Below, in pieces: positions 26,510 to 36,207 of a stretch of 64,000 nt of DNA; the first letter of the stretch is position 1, and each line of letters starts with the position of its first letter. Under the pieces are notes generated by a model, which saw only the letters and a list, made by a program, of their open reading frames with translations, ran no database searches and was not told the DNA's origin. Source of the stretch: Parundibacterium terreum. GTDB taxonomy: Bacteria; Pseudomonadota; Gammaproteobacteria; Burkholderiales; Burkholderiaceae_D. The stretch lies in the NCBI RefSeq assembly GCF_014636315.1, contig NZ_BMED01000001.1, positions 316 through 64,315 on the forward strand, given 5' to 3'. Made by a program: the position numbers and the translations under genes.

Positions 26510-29500
26510 TTATGCTCCTGTAGCGTGCTGGGTTGCCGAGGGTGCTTGGATTGCCGGGGCGGGGGATGCTCGCTCCTTTTGCCCCAGCTTGTTTGCGACA
26601 ACCACATAAAACATCGGGATCAGGAAGGTGGCGATAAAGGTCGCCGTTAACATCCCGCCTATGACGCCCGTGCCAATCGCATTCTGGCTGGCCGAACCGG
26701 CGCCGTTTGCCAGTGCGAGTGGCAGTACGCCCAATATGAATGCCATGGAAGTCATGATGATGGGCCTCAAGCGCATATGCGCTGCTTCAATGGCCGCTTG
26801 CAACGCGGGTAAGCCTTCGGCATGGCGCTCCTTGGCGAACTCAATGACCAGAATCGCATTCTTTGCCGACAGGCCGATGGTCGTCAGCAGTCCGACCTGG
26901 AAATAGACGTCGTTGGACAATCCAAGCAAGGAAGTGGCTCCCAGTGCACCCAGCACGCCCAGAGGCACAACCATGATGACTGAAACCGGAATCGACCAGC
27001 TCTCATAAAGCGCAGCGAGACTGAGAAATACCACCAGGATAGACAGGCCATACAGCAAAGGAGCCTGTGAACTGGATTGCTGTTGTTGCAGCGAGATGCC
27101 GGTCCATTCAAAGCCGATTCCCGATGGCAGTTGTTTTGCCAGCCTTTCCATGGCCAGCATTGCCTGCCCCGAACTGCGGCCTGATGCGGCCTGGCCCTGG
27201 ATTTCCATGGCTTCCACGCCGTTATAGCGTTGCAGCTGGGGCGGTCCGTAAGTCCAGTTTGTGCTTGAAAAAGCAGAGAATGGCGTCATGCTGCCGGCAC
27301 TGTTCCTGACGAAGAGCTGGCTCAGGTCCTCTGGGTTCATGCGATAAGGCGCATCTGCCTGGACATAGACTTTCTTGATGCGGCCATCTGTATCCAGGAA
27401 ATTATTGACATAGCGCGCGCCCCAGGAAATCGAGAAAGTCTGGTCAACGTCGCTGGCATTGATGCCGAGGGCAGCGGCCTTTTCCCTGTCTATATTGACC
27501 TTGAACGTGGGGTTGTCTTTTTGCCCGCTAAAGCGTACTTGAGCGAGATCCGGATCGTGTTTTGCCAGCTCCAGCAGCTGGTCCCTCGCTTTCGCGAGAG
27601 CATCATGGCCCAGTCCGGCCCTGTCTTCAAGCTCGAAATCGAAGCCGGCGGCGGTCCCCAGGCCCTGGATAGGCGGCGGGCTAATGGGGGTGATGATCGC
27701 CTCCTTGTCGGAGGAGAAGTGTTTGGCTATGCGTTCACTCAGGGCTTTGGCACTTAGTTTGCTTCCCGGGCGCTCGCTCCAATCCTTCAAGTGCACAAAC
27801 AATTGCCCCTGGTTTTGGCCGCGGCCGGCATTGTTGAAGCCATTGATGATGAAAGTTGCGTCAACTGTCGACGCTTCGTCTTTCAGCAGATAATCGCTTA
27901 CTTTGTCCAGTATCTTCCCTGTGTATTCCTGGGTTGTGCCTACTGGCGCTTGCACTTGCACATACATATAGCCCTGATCTTCGTTCGGCAGAAAAGAGGA
28001 GGGAAGCCGGATAAACATCACGACGACAGCGGCAATGATGGCCAGGTAGATGATCAGCCAGCGCCCCGATCGTGCGGCGATATGGCTTACGCCGCTAACG
28101 TATTGGTCCCGCCTGAGATCAAAGCTGCGATTGAACCAGCCGAAAAATCCTTTCTTCGTTTCATGGCCGGCAGAGGGCTTGAGCAGTTTGGAGCACAAGG
28201 CCGGTGTGAGCGAAAGCGCCACAAACACAGACAGCAGCATGGAAGCGACGATCGTTAATGAGAACTGGCGATAGATACCGCCTACGGTACCGCTGGAAAA
28301 TGCCACCGGTACGAACACGGCACACAAGACCATGGCGACCCCGATCAAGGCGCTGCTGATCTGTGACATCGCCTTGCGTGTTGCCGCCAGCGGATCAAGG
28401 CCTTCCTCCTGCATGATCCTTTCCACATTTTCCACTACCACGATGGCGTCGTCCACCAGCAGGCCTATGGCCAGAACCAACCCAAACATCGACAGCGTAT
28501 TGATTGTGAAGCCAAGCGCTGCCATGACACCGAAGGTGCCCAGCAGGACAACCGGTACGGTGATGGATGGAATCAGCGTGGCGCGGAAATTCTGCAGGAA
28601 CAGATACATCACCAGGAAGACGAGGACGATACCTTCCAGCAGCGTCTTGATCACTTCTTCAATGGAAATTTTCACAAAAGGAGTGACGTCATTCGGATAA
28701 ACGACCTTCAGGCCATGCGGGAAGTAGGGTTGCAGTTCCTGGATGCGGGCCCGGATGGCATTCGCGGTGGCCAGCGCGTTACCTCCCGGCGCAAGTTGTA
28801 CACCTACACCGAGTGCGGCCTGGCCATTGTATTTATTGTCAACGTTATAGTTCTCCGGGCCGAGATTGATACGCGCGACATCGCGCAAGCGTATCTGGGA
28901 ACCGTCTTGGGCCACCTTGAGCAATATGTTGCCAAAATCTTCCGGCGTACGTAGCAGGGTAGATTCGGTGATCGTTGCGTTCAATTGCTGATTTTGTACA
29001 GAAGGGGCGCCGCCTAGCTGACCGCCGGATATCTGTACGTTCTGGTTTTGCAGCGCGGCTGTGATGTCCTGGGGTACCAGTGAAAAGCTGTTCATCTTGG
29101 CCAGGTCCAGCCAGATGCGCATTGCATACTGCGTACCGAATACATTCATGTTGCCGACACCGTTGATCCTGCTGATGGGGTCCTGGACGTTGGAAACGAA
29201 GTAATTTGCGATATCGAATTTATTCATGCTGTGATCGGTCGATACCAGACCGATGACCATCAGGAATGAATTGGTCGACTTCGTTACCCTTACGCCGGTT
29301 TGCTGTACTTGGGCCGGCAGCAAGGGCACGGCAAGCTGCAATTTGTTTTGTACCTGCACTTGTGCAATATTGGGATCGGTGCCTGATGCAAAAGTGAGGG
29401 TCGTGGTGGACACCCCGGTGTCGTCGCTGGTGGACGACATGTATAGTAAATTATCGATCCCGCTCATTTGCTGCTCTATCACCTGGACAACAGTATTTTG

Positions 29501-29671
29501 CACGGTGACTGCGGAGGCTCCCGGATAGGAGGTGCTGATTTGCACTGTCGGCGGCGCAACCGGGGGAAATTGTTCGACAGGCAGCGCGAAGATGGATATA
29601 CCGCCTGCCAGCATGATGAGGATAGAAATGACAATCGCAAATATGGGGCGATCAATAAAGAATTTTGACAT
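26510..29671 (-). CDS. RND multidrug efflux permease, HAE1 family (AcrB/MexB-like)
   Basis: 1053 residues, full length for HAE1 pumps, with 12 membrane helices and two large periplasmic loops. It opens [17 protein letters not shown]. Proton-relay Asp pair in [19 protein letters not shown] and the matching Lys in [19 protein letters not shown] are intact. The hydrophobic HAE1 residues, and the absence of the DxxxDE heavy-metal signature in helix 4, place it among drug/organic-compound exporters rather than the CzcA/CusA metal pumps, despite the CzcE-like neighbour. It works with the adaptor at 29683-30960 and the OprM-like channel. Confidence 0.96.
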   Translation of the reverse strand: MSKFFIDRPIFAIVISILIMLAGGISIFALPVEQFPPVAPPTVQISTSYPGASAVTVQNTVVQVIEQQMSGIDNLLYMSSTSDDTGVSTTTLTFASGTDPNIAQVQVQNKLQLAVPLLPAQVQQTGVRVTKSTNSFLMVIGLVSTDHSMNKFDIANYFVSNVQDPISRINGVGNMNVFGTQYAMRIWLDLAKMNSFSLVPQDITAALQNQNVQISGGQLGGAPSVQNQQLNATITESTLLRTPEDFGNILLKVAQDGSQIRLRDVARINLGPENYNVDNKYNGQAALGVGVQLAPGGNALATANAIRARIQELQPYFPHGLKVVYPNDVTPFVKISIEEVIKTLLEGIVLVFLVMYLFLQNFRATLIPSITVPVVLLGTFGVMAALGFTINTLSMFGLVLAIGLLVDDAIVVVENVERIMQEEGLDPLAATRKAMSQISSALIGVAMVLCAVFVPVAFSSGTVGGIYRQFSLTIVASMLLSVFVALSLTPALCSKLLKPSAGHETKKGFFGWFNRSFDLRRDQYVSGVSHIAARSGRWLIIYLAIIAAVVVMFIRLPSSFLPNEDQGYMYVQVQAPVGTTQEYTGKILDKVSDYLLKDEASTVDATFIINGFNNAGRGQNQGQLFVHLKDWSERPGSKLSAKALSERIAKHFSSDKEAIITPISPPPIQGLGTAAGFDFELEDRAGLGHDALAKARDQLLELAKHDPDLAQVRFSGQKDNPTFKVNIDREKAAALGINASDVDQTFSISWGARYVNNFLDTDGRIKKVYVQADAPYRMNPEDLSQLFVRNSAGSMTPFSAFSSTNWTYGPPQLQRYNGVEAMEIQGQAASGRSSGQAMLAMERLAKQLPSGIGFEWTGISLQQQQSSSQAPLLYGLSILVVFLSLAALYESWSIPVSVIMVVPLGVLGALGATSLLGLSNDVYFQVGLLTTIGLSAKNAILVIEFAKERHAEGLPALQAAIEAAHMRLRPIIMTSMAFILGVLPLALANGAGSASQNAIGTGVIGGMLTATFIATFLIPMFYVVVANKLGQKERASPAPAIQAPSATQHATGA

Positions 29672-29682
29672 TTTCCATGCCC

Positions 29683-30960
29683 TTATTTGGTTTCAGCGTT
29701 CATGGCAATTTCCGGAGGAGGCAGTTTCTTGCCTTCGGTTGGTGCAGCCGTGGCGATGTTTTGTGACGGTACAGAGCGCACCAGGGTTCCCGGCTGGATT
29801 CTTTGCGCTCCTGCCAGGACGATGCGTTCTCCTTCCTGAATGCCGCTGTTTACCACCCAGTTATTCCCGACGGTGCCTGATGCCTGGATCACCCGTTCGG
29901 CCAGTTTTTGCTCCGTGTTGACTACCAATACGGTGGCTTCTCCCTTGGCATTGTGCGTAACGGCTGAGATTGGAATCAGAAAGGCTGCATCATTGATGCC
30001 CTGTTCCATTCTGGCGTGCACAAACATTCCCGGCAACAGCACGTACTGGGGGTTGGGAAAGACCGCCCGCACCGTCAATGAGCCCGTGCTCGGGTCAACC
30101 GTGGTCGTGCTGGTTTGCAGCGTGCCAGGCAGCGGGTAGCGTGTACCGTCTTCCAGTGTCAGCCACAGTTTTACTTTATCCGCGCCATCCAGTTTGAGCT
30201 GGCCGTCAGCGACATCGCGGCGCAATTGCAAGCCTGCAATGCTGGGCTGGCTCAGGTCTACATAGATGGGGTCAAGTTGCTGTATCGTGGTCAGTAGTGT
30301 CGCGCTGCTTCCCTGTACGTAGCCGCCCTGGGTTACTTGCGAAATGCCGCTGCGGCCGGTGATCGGTGATGTCACGCTGGTGTATCCCAGATTGATCTTT
30401 GCCGAAGTGACCGCTGCCGCTGCCGCAGCTACATCTGCAAGCGCTTCCTGTTGCGCGGCGATTGCATTATCGAAAGCCTGCTTGCTTACTGCATTGCCAG
30501 CAACAAGCAATTTATAGCGATCTGCCTGAGCACTTGTCGTGCTGAGGTTTGCCTGCGCCTTTAATTGCGCTGCTTCTGCGCTGGCCAGGGCCGCCCGATA
30601 GGGGGCTGGATCAATCTGATAGAGCTGCTGATTTGCCTTGACCTCCGCACCTTCCTGGAAGCTTCGCTTTTGAACTATGCCGTCCACGCGGGCGCGTACC
30701 TGCGCCACCAGATAGGCAGATGTGCGGCCGGGAAGATCCTGGACGACGGGAACGCTGGCATGGCGAGCTGTAAGGACCGTCACTTCAGGTATTTGCGCCT
30801 TGGGAGCCTCTTGCCCCCTGGAGTCGCATCCTGCCAGTACGACTGCCGCCAGAGCGCTCATTGCATATAGTCGTGCATTTGATCGCGCATGTGATTGTGC
30901 ATATGCTTTTGGTAGCGGCAATAAATTTTTTAGATAGGTAAACATAAGCGGCGAGCCCAT
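29683..30960 (-). CDS. RND efflux periplasmic adaptor (AcrA/MexA-like)
   Basis: Up to 425 residues. The start is uncertain: ATG at 30960 or 30945, neither with a strong ribosome site. A lipobox VVLAGC lies around residue 45, so the mature protein is probably lipid-anchored. The lipoyl/barrel-sandwich halves are [28 protein letters not shown] and [20 protein letters not shown]. They flank a coiled-coil hairpin rich in Ala, Gln and Lys. The beta-barrel domain follows ([13 protein letters not shown]). It links the inner-membrane pump to the outer-membrane channel. It is the first gene of the three-gene pump operon. Confidence 0.93.
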   Translation of the reverse strand: MGSPLMFTYLKNLLPLPKAYAQSHARSNARLYAMSALAAVVLAGCDSRGQEAPKAQIPEVTVLTARHASVPVVQDLPGRTSAYLVAQVRARVDGIVQKRSFQEGAEVKANQQLYQIDPAPYRAALASAEAAQLKAQANLSTTSAQADRYKLLVAGNAVSKQAFDNAIAAQQEALADVAAAAAAVTSAKINLGYTSVTSPITGRSGISQVTQGGYVQGSSATLLTTIQQLDPIYVDLSQPSIAGLQLRRDVADGQLKLDGADKVKLWLTLEDGTRYPLPGTLQTSTTTVDPSTGSLTVRAVFPNPQYVLLPGMFVHARMEQGINDAAFLIPISAVTHNAKGEATVLVVNTEQKLAERVIQASGTVGNNWVVNSGIQEGERIVLAGAQRIQPGTLVRSVPSQNIATAAPTEGKKLPPPEIAMNAETK

Positions 30961-31091
30961 TTGTCCAAGTTGGTTTGCAGCGCATCTCGTTGATGGATGC
31001 TTGCGTCATTCCCGGTGCACGGATTGGTGAGGTGAGGTTGATTACATGAGCTACCGGCGCAAAGTTTTTATAAGCACCGGTAGCGCTGGTA

Positions 31092-31418
31092 TTAATTGGA
31101 ATACAGGGGATTGGGGGAGACGTATGCCATTACCTTGTGGTCCAAAAGACCATTCGGCATGACCCTTTCGAGATCAAAAGAGCTTACTGATCCGTCAAAC
31201 ACCCAGGCAATTGCTTTGCCGTTGATCTCAAATCTGATGGTTTCGCCGCCTTCCACGTTGACATATCTGGTGTTTGCGTCAATGGAAATAGTGCGTGTAG
31301 CCTTGTCAGCAGGAGCGGGTTCTCCCAGTAAATCAGAGCCGGTTGCTGCCAGCGATGAAACGGCCGTTGCGATAAAGGCCAGACCGATAATGCCGCGAAT
31401 GAGGGATTTCAAGTTCAT
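31092..31418 (-). CDS. CzcE-family periplasmic metal-binding protein
   Basis: 108 residues from the ATG at 31418 with AAGGAG upstream. A signal peptide (SLIRGIIGLAFIATAVSSLA) is followed by the compact CzcE domain: TRTISIDANTRYVNVEGGETIRF, KAIAWVFDGSVSSFDLERV, VMAYVSPNPLY. CzcE proteins of Cupriavidus bind Cu(II)/Zn and occur near czc efflux genes. Here no czc-type pump is adjacent. It lies upstream of, and in the same direction as, the HAE1 operon, with a 131-base gap. A palindrome at 31512-31529 precedes it. Confidence 0.82.
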   Translation of the reverse strand: MNLKSLIRGIIGLAFIATAVSSLAATGSDLLGEPAPADKATRTISIDANTRYVNVEGGETIRFEINGKAIAWVFDGSVSSFDLERVMPNGLLDHKVMAYVSPNPLYSN

Positions 31419-31511
31419 GTCGTACTCCTTAATCAATAGATATTTCAGTCCTCGTGGTAGGGGCTGCAGGAGTACTTTGCGCTTTTGTCAGTGAAGCCTG
31501 GATTGGCGGTT

Positions 31512-31529
31512 CATTAACGATTGTTAATG
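31512..31529. promoter_or_regulatory. Inverted repeat upstream of the CzcE-like gene
   Basis: CATTAAC-GATT-GTTAATG is a perfect inverted repeat with seven-base arms, 94 bases above the CzcE-like start. The half-site size and spacing suit a two-component response regulator. The regulator encoded at 24207-24887 is a candidate, but I saw no second copy before the pump operon. Confidence 0.5.
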
Positions 31530-31611
31530 TAGGGAGTAATCCGTCCGTTCAAAGCATATGGTCCGGACAGATGAATGCAGTAGAGGCAGTATAAACCGCA
31601 GAGGCGGGAGG

Positions 31612-32454
31612 CTATTTGCGTGCTACCAGGCGCGCCATGCCTAGCAGGGGCCAGCCTATCATGTGCCTGACGGCCAAGGGCACGGGAATGAGCTTTACCA
31701 GCATTTTTACTGCGACAGGATACGGGTAATGCCTGCGTGCCTTGTTTTTCACCATACGGCTAAAATCGCGCCAGTTTTGTTCCTGGAACGGCATGGCCGG
31801 ATTGCGGACGCTGAAAACATGCTTGAACGCGATATAACTGTCTTCACCGCGTATTTCTGTCATGCGCCGCCAGATTGTGCTGGTTACAGACCATGGACTT
31901 TTCGGCGAGGACTTGCTGTATATCTCATAGAACTGGCGGAAACGCGCGTAATGATTTGCTTCATCCGTCTTGATATCGGCGAACAGTTTGCGCAGGACGG
32001 GTTCCCGCACATAGTCATGGACAGCGTGGTACATCGTGGTGGTGCCGGTCTCTACCACACAGCGCGCGATCAGTTCCAGCGCAGGATCATCCTCAAGCTG
32101 TTCTGCCGTGCATAGCGCCACATATTCTTCGCGGAATCGCGCATTGGCGGTATGCCAGTCAAATTCCGGCCATACATGCCTGACATAGGCTTTCAGCGCG
32201 TAGCCATGCTGGACCTCTTCATGTTGCCAGTGTGATTTAAGCCACTCCACCAGCTCGGCATTGCCGCGAAATTTTTCTATCAGATTATCGGTATACAGCT
32301 CCGCCATGATTTCAACCAGGGATGCTGACGCGAGCATATAAAACATTAAATCGTCATCGTGGATTGCGGATTTGTCGATAGATGCGAAATCAATGTCCCT
32401 GTAGTTCCACCTTAGCGTAGCGTGCCCGGCTTCATCTTTGACGGTATGCGGCAT
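31612..32454 (-). CDS. Diiron ferritin-like domain protein
   Basis: 280 residues from the ATG at 32454 with GAGGAC upstream; the reading frame stays open to a TTG at 32577 that has no ribosome site. A four-helix-bundle diiron pattern is visible: Glu in SLVEIMAELYTD, ExxH in WQHEEVQHGYAL, Glu in CVVETGTTTMYH and ExxH in IKTDEANHYARF. This is the ribonucleotide-reductase/acyl-ACP-desaturase-like class. The reaction is unknown, and related proteins act as oxygenases or desaturases. The C terminus is hydrophobic and basic (VAVKMLVKLIPVPLAVRHMIG), suggesting membrane contact. It is transcribed with the metal/efflux genes but separated by nearly 200 bases. Confidence 0.8.
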   Translation of the reverse strand: MPHTVKDEAGHATLRWNYRDIDFASIDKSAIHDDDLMFYMLASASLVEIMAELYTDNLIEKFRGNAELVEWLKSHWQHEEVQHGYALKAYVRHVWPEFDWHTANARFREEYVALCTAEQLEDDPALELIARCVVETGTTTMYHAVHDYVREPVLRKLFADIKTDEANHYARFRQFYEIYSKSSPKSPWSVTSTIWRRMTEIRGEDSYIAFKHVFSVRNPAMPFQEQNWRDFSRMVKNKARRHYPYPVAVKMLVKLIPVPLAVRHMIGWPLLGMARLVARK

Positions 32455-32730
32455 AAGTCTTGAGTCCTCATTGTCTGAATCACTTTGCAAATCGCCTTGT
32501 CCCAAAAAATAGAACAGCGTTTTAACCGGGGTGGCTAAAACAGGCAAGGTGCTAAGGAGTGTTTGTGAAATTGCCAAAATTGTATGTTCGGCAATTCACA
32601 TTCAGGGCGTGCTTCAGCGCTTAACGAACAGCACAAAGGAGCAGCACAATGAACATCATAAAACTAATGCGGATATTTCGCGCAACCGATACATTGCGCG
32701 AAATGGGCAGGGATAGGCTAAGTGAAGATA

Positions 32731-32949
32731 TTATTTGTTTTGCTGTGGCATGGTGGCATTGCGCCGCATTTCTTCCAGCTCTTCTTTACTCATTCTTTTG
32801 ACATTGGATGTGCTGCGCTGTGGCAAATTGCTGCCGGTAACATATGTGCGTTCTTCCTGCATATTGTCTTCGCCAGCGTTGGTTGCCGGACCTGCACAGG
32901 CCGAAATCACAAGGGGAATTGCCAGCATGCATAAAATCTTTGTGCTCAT
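32731..32949 (-). CDS. Small lipoprotein
   Basis: 72 residues from the ATG at 32947-32949, which has AAGGAC upstream. The signal ends in a clear lipobox (PLVISAC). The mature part is short, polar and charged (KRMSKEELEEMRRNATMPQ), so it is probably a periplasmic or outer-membrane-anchored helix. I do not recognise a family. It stands alone between the ferritin-like gene and the catalase operon. Confidence 0.72.
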   Translation of the reverse strand: MSTKILCMLAIPLVISACAGPATNAGEDNMQEERTYVTGSNLPQRSTSNVKRMSKEELEEMRRNATMPQQNK

Positions 32950-33369
32950 TAAAACGTCCTTGAAAATGTGAGATACCAAGAAAAATAGTTTTTAAATTGA
33001 TGCGTTTAATATATTAGCATTCTGTGAATGTCTTGTCAGGCTAATAAGATGATGATTTTAATATATGTCAAAAAATTAAAATACCCGGAAGGAGCGGCTT
33101 TTAATCGTTGCCACAGACATATTTATCCATCGTTCATAAATATCAGCTTGATAAGATGGCGATTTGACATGGGTTTGCTTAAAAAGTTGCAAAAATAATT
33201 AGAAATTATTGAAATGGAATAATCGAGACTGATTGTGGCGACTTGCGTCGCGCGGCTACCCTCAAAAAAATATAAAAAAGTCTGTAACAAACCAGGATGA
33301 ATCGGGACTTATCGGCAAGAACCAAGCTTTACATCGTTCTATATCGATTTCACTTTCTGGAGATTCATC
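32950..33369. other. AT-rich non-coding gap with the catalase-operon promoter
   Basis: 420 bases without a supportable gene, much richer in A and T than the surroundings (runs such as TTTTAATATATG and CAAAAAAATATAAAAAAG). It must contain the rightward promoter of the catalase/sigma-factor operon and the leftward promoter of the lipoprotein. A TGTAAC at 33283-33288 could be an ECF-type -35 element, but no matching -10 element was convincing. Confidence 0.5.
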
Positions 33370-34326
33370 ATGATTGAGACTAATGCGGCAGCTTCTGCCG
33401 ATACGCAAGTAAGCAAGGCAGCATTGCCAGGCCCTGTACAGATGATTGACGCCTTGAATGGCGTCTTTGGCACACATGCGAAGGCGAGGGCGTCGCATGC
33501 CAAGGGGTTTCAGGCAATAGCTGAGTTCATTCCTGATCCGCAGATTGGCGACTTCGTCAGCAACAAGCTGTTTTCGCAAGCTAGCCTTGCTGCCCGCATC
33601 CGTTTTTCCATAGGCGGTGGAAATCCCGGCATATCCGACAAGAGCCGGACTGTACGCGGATTGTCCATCCGGCTGCAGCAAGATGAAGAGACCTATGATC
33701 TGGTGTTGATCTCCGAGCCGGCCTTTTTTGCTGCTACGCCGGAGTCCTTTGTCAGCTTCCTGCAGGCCAGGGTCGCGGATCCCGAGACCAAGAAACCGGA
33801 CCCCGAAAAGATCGCTGCGCACAATCTCCGCTTCCCCGAGGGGAAAATCCAGCCTGGCTTGCTGGCGGCGCATGCTGCTCCAGCCTCTTATGCAACGACT
33901 TCGTATTTTTCCAATAATGCGTTTGGTTTTCGTAACAAGCAGGGCCTTGTCAGCTGGGCCAGGGTACAAGTGGAAGCTGTTGCAGGGACTCAGTACCTGA
34001 GCGAGGATCAGGAGAAAAATTTGCCGGATGCATTTCTGGAGGATGAATTGAAGGCTAGAATTGCAGAATCTCCTGCCGAGTTCATCATTTATGCGCAGTT
34101 GCCCGCCGAAGGCGATTCGCTGACCGACCCAAGCCAGGTATGGCAAGTAAGCGAGCGGCGTGTGCTGGGTACTTTGCGTGTGACCGCAGTATTGGCAGAC
34201 GGTGGCGATGACGCCGTTGTTTTCCTGCCTTTGCAATTGCCGGAGGGCATACAGGCTTCCGATGACCCTATCCTGAAGGCGCGGGCTGCAGCCTATGCCG
34301 TTTCACTGGCGAGAAGGTCCCGATAA
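33370..34326 (+). CDS. Catalase-related haem peroxidase (small catalase family)
   Basis: 318 residues, the size of the SrpA/catalase-related peroxidases rather than full catalases. The distal His is in HAKARASHAKGFQAIAEF. IRFSIGGGNPGISDKSRTVRG matches the family. The proximal haem Tyr is probably in ARAAAYAVSLARR near the C terminus. No signal peptide is seen, so it is likely cytosolic. It uses H2O2 or organic peroxides. GGAGA precedes the ATG. It heads a run with an ECF sigma factor, an anti-sigma factor and a TehA-type channel, all nearly or actually overlapping. Confidence 0.9.
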   Translation: MIETNAAASADTQVSKAALPGPVQMIDALNGVFGTHAKARASHAKGFQAIAEFIPDPQIGDFVSNKLFSQASLAARIRFSIGGGNPGISDKSRTVRGLSIRLQQDEETYDLVLISEPAFFAATPESFVSFLQARVADPETKKPDPEKIAAHNLRFPEGKIQPGLLAAHAAPASYATTSYFSNNAFGFRNKQGLVSWARVQVEAVAGTQYLSEDQEKNLPDAFLEDELKARIAESPAEFIIYAQLPAEGDSLTDPSQVWQVSERRVLGTLRVTAVLADGGDDAVVFLPLQLPEGIQASDDPILKARAAAYAVSLARRSR

Positions 34327-34333
34327 ATCGACC

Positions 34334-34957
34334 ATGGTGGCGCACTCGATGGATGAGAACAAGACTGAAAAAGCTCCCGATACTGCATCGAAAGAATACG
34401 TCGTCGACGCAGTTGCACAGCATCGCCAATTTTTGCTGAGAATTGCCAGGTTGCAGCTATATTCCCAGGCCGAAGCCGAGGATGTGGTGCAGGAGACCTT
34501 GATCGCTGCGATCAGTGGCTGGAAATCCTTCGCCGGCAAGGCAACGCTGCGGAGCTGGCTGATGGGTATCCTACGCTACAAGATCATCGATCAGATCCGC
34601 AGCCGCCAGCTCGATATGGCCCGCTACAGCCAACTGTACTCGGCGGAAGAAAACCTGCCCTTCGATGGTTTCTTTACCGAAGACGGTAGCTGGGACCCGG
34701 AAACCTTCGTGTCCAACGCCTGCCCGCAGGCTGCGCTGATACAGTCGCAACTGCTGGACCTGGTTGAGCTTTGCATGAATAAATTACCGGAAGCAAGCGC
34801 AAGGCTGTTCCTGATGCGCGAATATCTGGGCATGGAACTGGATGATATTGCATCCACATCGTCGATCACTCAGGGGAACTTGCGCGTGCTGCTATATCGC
34901 GCGCGCATGCGCCTGAGAGATTGCACGGTACGTGGATGGGGAGAATATGATGAATGA
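34334..34957 (+). CDS. ECF-type RNA polymerase sigma factor
   Basis: 207 residues from the ATG at 34334; an ATG at 34349 is an alternative. Region 2 is QHRQFLLRIARLQL to AEDVVQETLIAAISGW and RSWLMGILRYKIIDQIRSR. Region 4 is LCMNKLPEASARLFLMREYLGMELDDIA with the helix-turn-helix TQGNLRVLLYRARMRLRDC. There is no region 1.1 or 3, as in ECF factors. It follows the catalase stop by seven bases and overlaps the anti-sigma gene. It probably drives its own operon in response to peroxide or related stress, released from the zinc-binding anti-sigma factor. Confidence 0.93.
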   Translation: MVAHSMDENKTEKAPDTASKEYVVDAVAQHRQFLLRIARLQLYSQAEAEDVVQETLIAAISGWKSFAGKATLRSWLMGILRYKIIDQIRSRQLDMARYSQLYSAEENLPFDGFFTEDGSWDPETFVSNACPQAALIQSQLLDLVELCMNKLPEASARLFLMREYLGMELDDIASTSSITQGNLRVLLYRARMRLRDCTVRGWGEYDE

Positions 34958-35153
34958 GAATACTGAAATAAGTTGCGAAGACGCGACCATGCTGGTCTCG
35001 GAACAGCGGGATAGTCCTATCACCGAGGAGGCTGCGGCCCAACTGCAGCAGCATGTTGCGCATTGTCCTTACTGTGCGGTTGCCTACAAGCAGTTCGACA
35101 GCCTGTTTGCCCAACTTGGCGAAATGCTGGGTGCAGATAAGCCTGTCCTGTGA
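34950..35153 (+). CDS. Zinc-finger anti-sigma factor (zf-HC2 type)
   Basis: 67 residues. The start is ATG at 34950 (or 34947) behind GGGGAG. The HxxxCxxC zinc motif is HVAHCPYCAVAYKQF near residues 38-52, with an upstream Cys in ISCEDATMLVSEQRD. No membrane helix is present, so it is a soluble anti-sigma factor of the ZAS class, where Cys oxidation can release the sigma factor. It overlaps the sigma gene by eight bases and the TehA gene by four. Confidence 0.88.
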   Translation: MNENTEISCEDATMLVSEQRDSPITEEAAAQLQQHVAHCPYCAVAYKQFDSLFAQLGEMLGADKPVL

Positions 35154-36088
35154 AGCAGGCCTATCTTTCTGCTTCTCTCTTCAGCATGGTGCTGGGACTG
35201 TGCGGCCTGGGGCAGGGATGGCGCCTGGCGGCTCGCTTATGGGGTGTTTCCCCGGTCATAGGTGAGGCCGTGCTGCTGCTGGCCTTTATTGTCTGGGCGG
35301 GGCTGCTGGTGGCGTACATCGTGCAGGCTTGCCGCAAGCCACAGCAGGTCATCCAGGAATTTCTGCATCCGGTGCAGGGCGGGGCAGCAGCCCTGATAGG
35401 TGTCTCTACACTGTTGATCGTTCTGGCGGTGCTGCCTTATTCGCTAAGGTTCGCCTGGGTACTTGCAGCACTGGGGTTAAGCTGGCATCTGCTGTTTTCT
35501 ATATGGCATACCGGAACCCTGTGGCAGGGCGGCCGCAATCCCCTCGATACTGTCCCCAGCCTTTATCTTCCCAGTGTCGCCGGCAACTTCACCAGCGCGG
35601 GTGCGCTGGGCGCCCTGGGCCATGCTGATTTCGGCTGGCTATTCCTTGGTGCCGGCGTGTTTTCCTGGGTGGCGATAGAGTCGCTGATCATTCAGCGCTT
35701 GTGGCATGGTGAAGCTTTGCCGGTGGGACAGCGAGCACTGCTGGGTATCCAGTTTGCACCGCCTGTAGTTTGCGCGACGGCCTGGCTGTTGCTGGCCCCG
35801 GGTTCCACGGACCATTGGTTGCTGATGTTGTGGGGTTACGGCTTGTTCCAACTGCTGGTCGGCATGAGGTTGCAAGCCTGGCTGGGTATGCAGCCTTTTT
35901 CGAATTCATACTGGTCGTATACTTTCGGTATTGCTTCGACGACGGTATGTGCTTTAAAGCTTGCCTTGTCTGGTGTCGATGCTGCAAAAATACTTGCTAT
36001 CCCCATTTTTGCCGGCGCCAACCTGGTCATTGGTACATTATTTCTGCGTACTAGCTTTACTGCCTGGCAGTGGCTGCGGTCCAGATGA
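35150..36088 (+). CDS. tehA: TehA/SLAC1-family membrane channel
   Basis: 312 residues with ten predicted membrane helices. It aligns well with E. coli TehA from memory: GQGWRLAARLWGVSPVIGEAVLLLAFIVW, LYLPSVAGNFTSAGALGALG, FLGAGVFSWVAIESLIIQRL, GIQFAPPVVCATAWLL. TehA/SLAC1 proteins are gated anion or dicarboxylate-type channels that confer tellurite resistance when overexpressed. The start is GTG at 35150, whose last two bases are part of the TGA of the anti-sigma gene. Coupling to a catalase/ECF operon suggests a role in oxidant or tellurite defence. The convergent gene at 36208 encodes the DUF1971 domain also found fused in some TehB proteins. Confidence 0.92.
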   Translation: MKQAYLSASLFSMVLGLCGLGQGWRLAARLWGVSPVIGEAVLLLAFIVWAGLLVAYIVQACRKPQQVIQEFLHPVQGGAAALIGVSTLLIVLAVLPYSLRFAWVLAALGLSWHLLFSIWHTGTLWQGGRNPLDTVPSLYLPSVAGNFTSAGALGALGHADFGWLFLGAGVFSWVAIESLIIQRLWHGEALPVGQRALLGIQFAPPVVCATAWLLLAPGSTDHWLLMLWGYGLFQLLVGMRLQAWLGMQPFSNSYWSYTFGIASTTVCALKLALSGVDAAKILAIPIFAGANLVIGTLFLRTSFTAWQWLRSR

Positions 36089-36207
36089 AATAACTTATTG
36101 AAATACCTTATGGTCTGAGGCAAGTAGATGCCAGCCTCGGGCAGCTACGCATTCTTCATCGCCTCGTCCGGGGAGCCGGTAGCGGCTCCTGCTGGACTCA
36201 TAAGCTG

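Noticed and set aside
26510..29671. Heavy-metal (CusA/CzcA-type) RND pump, suggested by the CzcE-like neighbour
   Set aside because: The sequence has HAE1 features and lacks the metal-pump signature in helix 4.
33283..33345. ECF-type promoter TGTAAC or AGAACC with CGTTCT before the catalase operon
   Set aside because: Spacing between the candidate -35 and -10 parts does not fit an ECF promoter.
33262..34236. A 324-residue minus-strand frame opposite the catalase-like gene
   Set aside because: No recognisable domain; the plus-strand catalase frame has clear family motifs and a ribosome site.
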